From Planctomycetota bacterium (GTDB lineage Bacteria > Planctomycetota > UBA8742 > UBA2392): 58,940 nt of DNA. A program made the translations under genes and the position numbers. The notes below the pieces were generated by a model. It was not told the origin of the DNA. It saw nothing but the letters and a program-made list of their open reading frames with translations, and made no database searches. The DNA lies in the NCBI GenBank assembly GCA_020845475.1, contig JADLFN010000056.1, positions 1-58,940 on the forward strand. Direction: 5' to 3'. Shown here piece after piece: positions 8,044 to 14,447 of the stretch; position 1 is the stretch's first letter; each line of letters opens with the position of its first letter.

Positions 8044-9704
8044 TACTTCTTTTCGTGTGCCCGCTTGTAGCGCGTCCAGACCTCGATCGTCAGGCAGTTG
8101 ATGGCCGTGGCATATACCCGGCCGCCGGCGCCGCTCCAGGCGTCCACGGCGTCCCAGCTTCCGTGTTCGTCCAACGTTGCAGCGGTCGTGCCTTTATCTT
8201 CGGGCCTCCAGCCGCGCTGATTGGCGAAGAGCGTTTTCACCATCGCGCTCTCCCATGTCTTCCAGTGCGGGCCGTCCACCTGGTAAAGGGCGAGGCTGGC
8301 GTAGTACCAGTAGTAGTAGTCGATCTTCTCGTGCTCCCACACCGGTACATTGCGGGCGCATTCGGCGGCCTGGCTCTTGATCACACGGTTGTTGGCGTCC
8401 CACTTGGAGTCGCCCATGAACATGCGGGTCATGATGTTGATTGCGTCCATGGAAGGATTGCTGACGTAGTTCTGGGCGCTGCGCATGCGTGCGTTGTCGG
8501 AGCCGGGCAGGTTGTAACCGGTCTTGGGGTAGCCGTTGGATTCAACAGTAACCTGGTCAAGCCAGACGGCGGCATGGCCGTAAACCTTGCTCGATTCAAA
8601 TTCAAAGCCTGCGAATTTGCAGCTCTTGAGAGCGAGCACCATCCAGCCCGTGACCGAGGTGTCGTTCTCCTGCGGCTTGACGCCGTAGCGCCAGCCTGAG
8701 CCTTCGTTCTGCGCGGAGAGAATGAACCCCGCCGCGCGCTCCGTGGAACCCTTAAGGGCGGCGTCGCCGGACAGCGAGTACAACTCGGCCATGGCCATGG
8801 TGCAGATGGCGTGGTTGTAAACGAAGCTGTCGTCATCCTTGGGGCCAAAGCAGCCGTCGTTGGATTGAATCTTGCGCAAGTACATCAGGGCGCGGCGGCA
8901 GGTGTCTTTGTACTTTCCTTCCTTGTGGTCGTGGCCAGCACCGGCAAAGGCCAGCAGTGACAGGCCCGTCAGGCCGATGTCCGTGGAGCCGCTCCACCCT
9001 TTGTCGCCCTTGGGATCGCCGGCTTTGACGAACTCGAGGTTGTAGGTCTTGCGGGCGTTGACGCGCTTGGTGTCATCGGAGAAATTCGTGCCGCTCCAGA
9101 AACCGTCAAAATTCTGGTGATCGGCCAGCCAGTCGAGTGCGTTGCCCACGCGGACTGTCTTGTCCTTGGGGCTGCCGGGAGGGCCGTCGCTGCTGCGCAA
9201 GTCCTTCAGGCCGCCCGGTCCGCCCTTATCACCCCCGCCTCCACCACCCCCAGCGAGGCCTACGGCCGAACTGGGCCCGCGGTTTGGGTTGGGCGATTCG
9301 GCTTGGCTGTCATCGGCCGTGGGGTTCTTGGCCAGCGAGTGATTGGGCTCCTCAGTGGCGTCTTCGTTGGTCAAGTCAGTGCGGTTTTCGACAATCTTCT
9401 CTTGCTCAGCAGTCTCGGTGACGACCTTTTCCTGGTCGGGCCACTCGTTCTGCAACGGCGGCTCAAGGGGCGGCTCCGGCGGCACGGGCATGGTTTCCGT
9501 GGCGACCGAAACGGCTTCAATCGGTTTGGTGGTCGGCGTCTGGGGCACGATGAACCAGGCGATCACGAGAAACAGCACGTGAGCGGCCAGTGCAATCGAA
9601 ACCCATGGAACGGAAGCGATGGTCCTGAGGTCCTGCTCGGAAACCACGGGGGCTTCAGGCGGCCCCCCGGTGTAAGAATCGGGTATTGCTTGTGCGTGCG
9701 ACAT
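8043..9704 (-). CDS. Membrane-anchored protein with squalene-cyclase/prenyltransferase-like repeats
   Basis: 553 residues. A transmembrane helix at about 32-50 is followed by a Pro/Glu/Thr-rich periplasmic linker and a Gly-rich hinge (about 150-165), a layout like a TonB N-terminus. From about residue 185 the protein has alpha/alpha-toroid repeats (DWLADHQNFDGFW, RALMYLRKIQSNDGCFG, AAGFILSAQNEGSGW) as in prenyltransferase and squalene-cyclase families. No DxDD cyclase acid motif is visible, so catalysis is doubtful. The ATG chosen at 9704 has GGAG 6 bases upstream, while the longer frame reads through non-typical sequence. Function unknown. Confidence 0.8.
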   Translation of the reverse strand: MSHAQAIPDSYTGGPPEAPVVSEQDLRTIASVPWVSIALAAHVLFLVIAWFIVPQTPTTKPIEAVSVATETMPVPPEPPLEPPLQNEWPDQEKVVTETAEQEKIVENRTDLTNEDATEEPNHSLAKNPTADDSQAESPNPNRGPSSAVGLAGGGGGGGDKGGPGGLKDLRSSDGPPGSPKDKTVRVGNALDWLADHQNFDGFWSGTNFSDDTKRVNARKTYNLEFVKAGDPKGDKGWSGSTDIGLTGLSLLAFAGAGHDHKEGKYKDTCRRALMYLRKIQSNDGCFGPKDDDSFVYNHAICTMAMAELYSLSGDAALKGSTERAAGFILSAQNEGSGWRYGVKPQENDTSVTGWMVLALKSCKFAGFEFESSKVYGHAAVWLDQVTVESNGYPKTGYNLPGSDNARMRSAQNYVSNPSMDAINIMTRMFMGDSKWDANNRVIKSQAAECARNVPVWEHEKIDYYYWYYASLALYQVDGPHWKTWESAMVKTLFANQRGWRPEDKGTTAATLDEHGSWDAVDAWSGAGGRVYATAINCLTIEVWTRYKRAHEKK

Positions 9705-9801
9705 GACTGTCTCCACGCCTCGGTTGTCCTCCCCGGTCTGTCGGCCTCTTTTCCCCGGGACGCCGCCAGATGACCTTGAAACGGCAGCCTGATGAAATGG
9801 T

Positions 9802-10374
9802 TCAAAGATCCGCGGCTGCTTTGCGCAGGATCGGGAAGAAATGCGCGAAGTCCGCGCGCAAGGCTTCATAGTTGCCCGTCAATTCGCCGAGAGCGCGTGA
9901 GATTCCCGTGGGCCGCTTGAAGCGGCGCTCAAGTCCCGCCAGCGCATGGCCCACGTTCTTGATCTCGGCGTAGCCGCTCAGCCAATCCTCGCTCGCCATG
10001 CGCGGCAGCACGCGCGAGAGCCGCAGGGGCAGCAGGCGCTGATGTTCGTGCAAGGCGCCATAGACGCGCTTGGAGAAAGCGGGCAGCGGCTCGATGCAGT
10101 GTGAGGGCCAGTCGGCGGCCAGGAAGTGGTCGTAGAACACGTCCACCAGGATGCCGGAGAAGCGCGAGAACTGGCGCGAAACCCGCGCGCGCGACCGGCG
10201 CACAGTCTCGTGCGAGTCCGTGAAGGCGTCGATGCGCCTGTGCTGAAGCAGGGCAGCACGCACCGCGGCGGGAAGGCTTGACACGTCAAGACCCTTGGCG
10301 AAATCCCCCAGCAGGCCGCCAACCAGCGTTTCCGAGGTGCCGTCAGCCAGTAGCAAGTGCGCGAGATAGTTCAT
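9802..10374 (-). CDS. acpH: Acyl carrier protein phosphodiesterase (AcpH-like)
   Basis: 190 residues, matching the length of AcpH (DUF479). The family start MNYLAHLLLA and the GGLLGDFAKG segment containing the metal-binding Asp are present, with further conserved blocks HRRIDAFTDSH and DVFYDHFLA. AcpH removes the 4'-phosphopantetheine arm from acyl carrier protein in the cytosol. Its ATG overlaps the TGA of the upstream uracil-DNA glycosylase-like gene by 4 bases, so the two are translationally coupled. Confidence 0.85.
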   Translation of the reverse strand: MNYLAHLLLADGTSETLVGGLLGDFAKGLDVSSLPAAVRAALLQHRRIDAFTDSHETVRRSRARVSRQFSRFSGILVDVFYDHFLAADWPSHCIEPLPAFSKRVYGALHEHQRLLPLRLSRVLPRMASEDWLSGYAEIKNVGHALAGLERRFKRPTGISRALGELTGNYEALRADFAHFFPILRKAAADL

Positions 10375-11075
10375 TCATCATCGGGCGCGATGCCGAGCAG
10401 TTTCGTCAGGCCTTCGCGGAACTCCGCTTCACCGCCATGGGCCGGATGGCGCACGTGCAGGGGCGAAACATGTGTCGCCCCTACGGATTTGCGCGCGGCT
10501 GCGAGCTTGGCGTCGAGTGTTGCCAGCACGTCGCGCGCGACGTTGCCCACGGCGACGACTTGCGCGCGGGTCGCAATGCGCGAGAGAAAAAACTCGAGCT
10601 CGGCGGCGCCAAGTTCAAGCGTTTTCGCGTTGGGCTCGGCGTTGCTGAGCGGGTTGCCGATTTCATGGCAATGCCAGGGCACGACGTTCCAGCAGATCAC
10701 CTCATGGCGGCCGCCGATTAAATCCATGACGCAGGTGGCGCTGCGTTCGCGCCAGGGCTGCTCGCGCGTGCCGGTGCGATCAAAGAGTGTGCCGGGCCAG
10801 CACAGGTGCGCTTCGTCGGTGAACGGGATGCCCGTAAAACGCGCACCGCGATAACCGGGGCAAAGGCCAATCAGCGCGAACTTCGGATCAGGCAGCGCTT
10901 TGATGTAGCGCCGCAAATTCTCTCGCCGCTTGGCAGCCCCCGCGCGCACATCGTGCTGCGGATGATTCTCCGAGTAGATATTGAAAACACCATCAGGCAA
11001 CTCCACGCGGCGAAGGCGCGAGATGAATTTCTCAATGGTCTCTTCATGCGGCTTCTGCGGAGCAGGTTCAGGCAT
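10371..11075 (-). CDS. Uracil-DNA glycosylase superfamily protein
   Basis: 234 residues. The UDG fold is indicated by the first active-site motif LIGLCPGYRGARFTGIPF, a central CWNVVPWHCHE segment, VVAVGNVARDVL, and the late motif VRHPAHGG, which corresponds to the H-P-S type loop. Such enzymes remove uracil or related damaged bases from DNA. The motif 1 spelling does not match families 1, 4 or 5 exactly, so the substrate is uncertain. The start is set at the ATG at 11075. The upstream extension reads through the repeat-rich non-coding region and is unlikely to be translated. The gene overlaps acpH by 4 bases. Confidence 0.8.
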   Translation of the reverse strand: MPEPAPQKPHEETIEKFISRLRRVELPDGVFNIYSENHPQHDVRAGAAKRRENLRRYIKALPDPKFALIGLCPGYRGARFTGIPFTDEAHLCWPGTLFDRTGTREQPWRERSATCVMDLIGGRHEVICWNVVPWHCHEIGNPLSNAEPNAKTLELGAAELEFFLSRIATRAQVVAVGNVARDVLATLDAKLAAARKSVGATHVSPLHVRHPAHGGEAEFREGLTKLLGIAPDDE

Positions 11076-11096
11076 ACACCCACGATAATCACTCAG

Positions 11097-11120
11097 AGCC
11101 GGTCGTGTAAACGACCGGCT
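11097..11120. repeat. 10-bp perfect hairpin with GTAA loop
   Basis: Positions 11097-11106 (agccggtcgt) pair perfectly with 11111-11120 (acgaccggct) around GTAA. As RNA the loop is GUAA, a GNRA tetraloop on the plus strand. It lies just upstream of the UDG-like gene, which starts at 11075 on the minus strand, and may sit in its 5' region. Confidence 0.6.
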
Positions 11121-11224
11121 TCTGCGGGCCGGCAGGCAGATCGTTCGTTCCCACGCAACAAGGCCCTGAAGGTAGGCGGAAACACACGCCATAGCGTGCG
11201 TAGCATCGAGGAATTGTTGCCTTT

Positions 11225-11430
11225 AGCCCGCGGAGCGGGCGACGAAAAATAGCCATGGGCGGAAGCCCATGGACATCGGCAGGCCGACGACCAAGCCCGC
11301 GGAGCGGGCGGCGCATTGGGCCCGCCTCGTGCAAGGATTGCGTCGCCCGCTCCGCGGGCTAGCATTCGCACCTGTTCCGGAATCGAGGGGCTCCCGCCCC
11401 TCGCTATTCCACGCCGCCTGCTCCGCAGGC
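11225..11430. repeat. Array of six hairpins with GGA loops, three per strand
   Basis: On the plus strand, gcccgc-GGA-gcgggc occurs at 11226-11240 and 11295-11309, and ccatgggc-GGAA-gcccatgg at 11253-11272. The second half shows the same design inverted: gcccgc-TCC-gcgggc at 11345-11359, cgaggggc-TCCC-gcccctcg at 11384-11403, and gcctgc-TCC-gcaggc at 11416-11430. The 19-base block 11225-11243 is repeated exactly in inverse at 11342-11360. The stems differ in sequence but keep perfect pairing, and the loop is conserved. Confidence 0.7.
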
Positions 11431-11499
11431 TGGAGAACAAACGGCGCGCGGCTCGGTTCACGCGACGCGCGCTGGCAGGGGGCGAGTGAAAGGCAATTA

Positions 11500-11526
11500 A
11501 CGCGAAGGCGCGAGGGACGCGAAGAA
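11500..11526 (+). repeat. Left copy of a 27-bp inverted repeat flanking a single ORF
   Basis: The block begins acgcgaaggcgcgaggg and ends gcgaagaa. It has a 9-base internal periodicity (cgcgaagg-like words). It matches the reverse complement of 11980-12006 at 24 of 27 positions. It lies 3 bases beyond the stop codon of the ORF at 11530-11979. Confidence 0.6.
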
Positions 11527-11529
11527 CTA

Positions 11530-11979
11530 CTACGGTTTGCAAAGCAACAGTCTGTCCTTGGCCCACTCATCTTCGTAGTAGGCTAGTTTGCCCGGCACGA
11601 ACGAAACAATCGTGGGTTCGCCCATCGCAACCACTTCATCCAGCGCGGCTTCAAGTTCCATGAAACTGCCATCCAGATCCTCACGGACGGAAAGCAGGTA
11701 GCAGGTCTTACCAGCGCCCCGCGCACGAAGTAGCTGCGCCAACGCGGCGTGTGATTGTTCCTCGGGCTTCAGGCTTCTGGCGAACTTCTCTTCGAACCAC
11801 TTGAAGTGAGGCAGCGCCCTGCGCAAGTCGGCACGTCGTCGCGGAGTCATCAGCGTTGAAACGCGCTCGCGTCGCGCGCTCACGATGAAGCCGTTCACCA
11901 GCCCCGACTCATGCTCTTCCGCCGACCAAGTGTTTTCGGCAATAACCGGACGAGGCGTTTCAAGGCGTACCTTCTTCAT
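11530..11979 (-). CDS. Hypothetical protein bracketed by inverted repeats
   Basis: 149 residues with no signal peptide or membrane helix. The N-terminal part is basic (MKKVRLETPRPVIAENTW). The middle is helical and Arg/Lys-rich, and the C-terminal half alternates strands and helices (GKTCYLLSVRED, ALDEVVAMGEPTIVSFVPG). I recognise no family. The ORF starts immediately after one copy of a 27-bp repeat and ends 3 bases before the inverted copy. The AAGAG before the ATG, which is part of the repeat, may act as the ribosome binding site. It lies 34 bases beyond the stop of squalene-hopene cyclase on the same strand, so it may be read through from there. Confidence 0.6.
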   Translation of the reverse strand: MKKVRLETPRPVIAENTWSAEEHESGLVNGFIVSARRERVSTLMTPRRRADLRRALPHFKWFEEKFARSLKPEEQSHAALAQLLRARGAGKTCYLLSVREDLDGSFMELEAALDEVVAMGEPTIVSFVPGKLAYYEDEWAKDRLLLCKP

Positions 11980-12006
11980 CTCTTCGCGTCCTTCGCGCCT
12001 TTGCGT
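11980..12006 (-). repeat. Right copy of the 27-bp inverted repeat flanking a single ORF
   Basis: On the minus strand this reads acgcaaaggcgcgaagg and ends gcgaagag, directly followed by the ATG of the 149-residue ORF. There are three mismatches to the left copy at 11500-11526. It sits 7 bases past the stop codon of the squalene-hopene cyclase gene, counting in the direction of transcription. Confidence 0.6.
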
Positions 12007-12013
12007 CGAGCCG

Positions 12014-14119
12014 TCAAATCGCTTTCAGGCCGCACAGAGCGTTGCGGTAGCGGCCGAGCGCGAGCAGGGGGAAGTACTCGCGATAGAAATGGTAGTTCAA
12101 ATAGAACGCGTTGGGGAAGCCCGTTCCTGTGTACAGGTCTTCGTTCCAGCCGCCTTCCTTATTCTGGTGCGATAGCAGCCACTCGATGCCGCGCTTTAAA
12201 CGGGCGTCGTCGAGTTCTCCGGCGGCGAGCAGGCCGAGAATCGCCCAGGCGGTTTGCGACGGTGTCGAAGCGCCGTGTGCCTCGGTGCCGGCGAGTTCGG
12301 GCTGCTTGTAAGTTTCGCAGCCCTCGCCCCAGCCGCCATCGGCGTTCTGCACGCCGTAGAGCCATGCTACGGCTTTGCGCACGTAGGGCTTGCTCATGTC
12401 TTCGCCGACCTGTGCGAGCCCTGCGAGTGCACTCCATGTGCCGTAAACGTAATTCACGCCCCAGCGGCCCCACCAGCTTCCGGCGCGCTTGCCTTCATGC
12501 TCTTGCGTTTTGCGCAGGTACTCGGCCGCGCGGGCTGCGGGTTTAAAACTCAGGTCGAAGCCGAAGTGGCCGAGCATCTCGAGCACGTGGCCCGTCACGT
12601 CCGCCGTGCTCGGGTCGAGCATATTGCTGAGATCGTTGAACGGGATGTGATTGACCAGATCCTTGTCGACGCCGCACTCAAAGGCGCTCCAGCCGCCGTC
12701 TTTGTTCTGCATCGCCAGCACCCAGTCCAGGCCGATGCGCGTTTGCTCCGCGCGGCCGGGCGCGGCTTTCGAATAGCCGCCGTAAAGGAGGGCCTGCAGC
12801 ACGATCGCGGTGTCATCAAGGTCCGGGTAAAAATCGTTATAAAACTGGAAGCACCAGCCGCCCGGAATCGCGCTCGGGTTTTTCACGGCCCAGTCGCCGT
12901 CGCGCAGAATCTGGTGCGCGTAGAGCCAGTCAATCGCGCGCTGGAACTCGGGGCGGGCCGTGTCAAAGCCGGCCTCGGCCATGGCGTAGAGCGCCCAGGC
13001 CGTGTCCCACACGGGCGAGACGCAGGCCAGCACGTGCAGGCCGTCGCACTCTTTGTGGTAGATCATGAAGCGGTCAAGCGCCTTGAACGCCTTGACGATG
13101 CGATCGTCGCTCAAAGGCATGCCCATGCGGTGCAGCGCCATGATGTTGTACATGATCGGCGGGTAAATCCCGCCCCAGTCGCCGCTGTCGTCCTGGTGAT
13201 CCAGAATCCACTTCTGTGCCTTGTTCAGCGCAACCTTGCTGAGCACGGGCGAGGTCGCGAACTCCAGCGCTTTGACCGCTTTGGCGCCAATATTAAACAA
13301 GCCGCCCCAGCTCATCAGGCCGGGCTCGTTCACGGGCGCAAAACTCCACTTGCGTTCGCCGCGCGGCTGCAGGAACAGCTCATCGATGTGATACTTCGGG
13401 TCGAGTTTCACCAGCGGCTTGAGCTGGTAGAGAATGCTCATCGGCACGAGCGAAATGCGGCACCAGTAGCTCAGGTCGTAGATGCTCAGCAGTTTGCTAT
13501 TGAGCAGGCGCGGCATCGCGTTCATGTTCGGCAGCAGCACCATCCACACCGGAATCGGCGGCACGCCCGCCCAATCGTATTGGCCAAAGAGCGCGAGCAG
13601 AAAGCGCTGCTCCACGCCAATGGGCATCGCGCCGCCATGGGCCAGAATCCACTCGCGGGCCTTAGCCATGTGCGGTGCGTCGGGTGAGTCGCCCGCGAGT
13701 TTCAGGCCGAAATAGCAGGTCACGCTGTAACTCAAGTGGCCGGGGCCCTGCGCGTAAATGCTCCACGAGCCATCGGCGTTCTGCCAGTTGCGGGTAAAAT
13801 TGGCGATTTTGCGCTGGCGCTCAGCCCATTGCGGTTGATTCGCGATGCCCAGAAAATGCAGCATCATGATGTACTCGGCGCCCAGGCCCGCGTTGCTGTC
13901 GAGTTCGGCGTTCCAGTAGATATCTTCGCGCAGTTTGAGCATGCGCGCGTGCTGGCGATCGATAGCCGCGTCGAGGCGGGCGTCGTTGCTCTTGTTGGCG
14001 CGCTTGGGCTGGGCGGCGAACTTGTCGAGATATTGCTGAAGGTGTTCAAGTTCGCGGGCGTCGCGCAGCTTCTTGTGGCGGCCGCCTTTTTTGCGTGTGA
14101 GTTCAGCGTGCAGGGTCAT
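12014..14119 (-). CDS. shc: Squalene-hopene cyclase
   Basis: 701 residues, slightly longer than typical bacterial enzymes (about 630-660) because of a basic N-terminal extension of about 55 residues. The catalytic acid motif DLDDTA is at residues 433-438. Many QW-type repeats are present (NADGSWS, DDSGDWGG, DGDWAV, KDGGWSAFE, NADGGWGE, NKEGGWNE). The enzyme cyclises squalene to hopene or diplopterol at the membrane, the first step in hopanoid synthesis. No other hopanoid gene is adjacent. The ATG at 14119 lacks a clear Shine-Dalgarno, and its upstream region consists of 7-base tandem repeats. Longer frames upstream run through repeats and are unlikely. The start is therefore the least certain part. 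Confidence 0.93.
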   Translation of the reverse strand: MTLHAELTRKKGGRHKKLRDARELEHLQQYLDKFAAQPKRANKSNDARLDAAIDRQHARMLKLREDIYWNAELDSNAGLGAEYIMMLHFLGIANQPQWAERQRKIANFTRNWQNADGSWSIYAQGPGHLSYSVTCYFGLKLAGDSPDAPHMAKAREWILAHGGAMPIGVEQRFLLALFGQYDWAGVPPIPVWMVLLPNMNAMPRLLNSKLLSIYDLSYWCRISLVPMSILYQLKPLVKLDPKYHIDELFLQPRGERKWSFAPVNEPGLMSWGGLFNIGAKAVKALEFATSPVLSKVALNKAQKWILDHQDDSGDWGGIYPPIMYNIMALHRMGMPLSDDRIVKAFKALDRFMIYHKECDGLHVLACVSPVWDTAWALYAMAEAGFDTARPEFQRAIDWLYAHQILRDGDWAVKNPSAIPGGWCFQFYNDFYPDLDDTAIVLQALLYGGYSKAAPGRAEQTRIGLDWVLAMQNKDGGWSAFECGVDKDLVNHIPFNDLSNMLDPSTADVTGHVLEMLGHFGFDLSFKPAARAAEYLRKTQEHEGKRAGSWWGRWGVNYVYGTWSALAGLAQVGEDMSKPYVRKAVAWLYGVQNADGGWGEGCETYKQPELAGTEAHGASTPSQTAWAILGLLAAGELDDARLKRGIEWLLSHQNKEGGWNEDLYTGTGFPNAFYLNYHFYREYFPLLALGRYRNALCGLKAI

Positions 14120-14137
14120 GGGGGCAATATAACGACG

Positions 14138-14165
14138 CTTCGTGTTTCGTGCTTCGTGTTTCGTG
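14138..14165. repeat. Four tandem copies of the 7-mer YTTCGTG
   Basis: The units are cttcgtg, tttcgtg, cttcgtg and tttcgtg with no interruption, making a 14-base unit repeated twice. The array lies 18 bases upstream of the squalene-hopene cyclase ATG and would be in its 5'-UTR or promoter. Similar TTCGTG word repeats occur as dispersed extragenic elements in several environmental bacterial lineages. Confidence 0.7.
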
Positions 14166-14209
14166 TTGGAAACGAGCCATTGTGAATTCAAGAACGTTGC
14201 TAAAGGCAA

Positions 14210-14344
14210 AACGCGGAGACGCCGAGGCGCAGAGAAAGCCGTAAGATCAAAATTCGAAAGCAACGCCGACGCGAGTTTCCCGGAGCAGATATCTGTTTTC
14301 GCGCCGCCTCCACAGTGTTCTCGGCGTCTCGGCGCCTCGGCGTT
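14210..14344. repeat. 26-bp imperfect inverted repeats enclosing about 83 bases
   Basis: The arm at 14210-14235 (aacgcggagacgccgaggcg...) matches the reverse complement of 14319-14344 at 22 of 26 positions. The repeats have the same 9-base purine-rich periodicity as the pair flanking the ORF at 11530-11979, but a different sequence. The enclosed segment codes for nothing recognisable. Confidence 0.55.
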
Positions 14345-14447
14345 GAGCTTTTCGCCGCGCTCAAGCGAGGGCGAGTTTTCAATTGGATCCAAGACCATCG
14401 TGGTCCGCGTCAGTTCTTGTGTCGCGGCGTCTGCTACACTGAAACAC

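Larger units (their letters stand above)
11076..11529. other. 454-base non-coding region packed with hairpins
   Basis: No supported gene lies here. The stretch contains a 10-bp hairpin with a GTAA loop at 11097-11120, six GC-rich hairpins with GGA/TCC loops between 11226 and 11430, and a 27-base repeat at 11500-11526. Open frames through it are Arg/Ala/Gly/Ser-rich and follow the palindromes rather than protein-like composition. Confidence 0.6.
14120..14447. other. Non-coding divergent region made largely of short word repeats
   Basis: This 328-base region separates the divergent squalene-hopene cyclase and helicase genes. It holds a 7-base tandem repeat at 14138-14165 and a pair of 26-base inverted repeats at 14210-14235 and 14319-14344. 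The remainder shows a TACACT -10-like hexamer 10 bases before the helicase start, but no clear -35. Confidence 0.55.

Noticed and set aside
11089..11570. Several Arg/Ala-rich frames through the hairpin array
   Set aside because: They follow the palindromes, not codon bias, and overlap on both strands.
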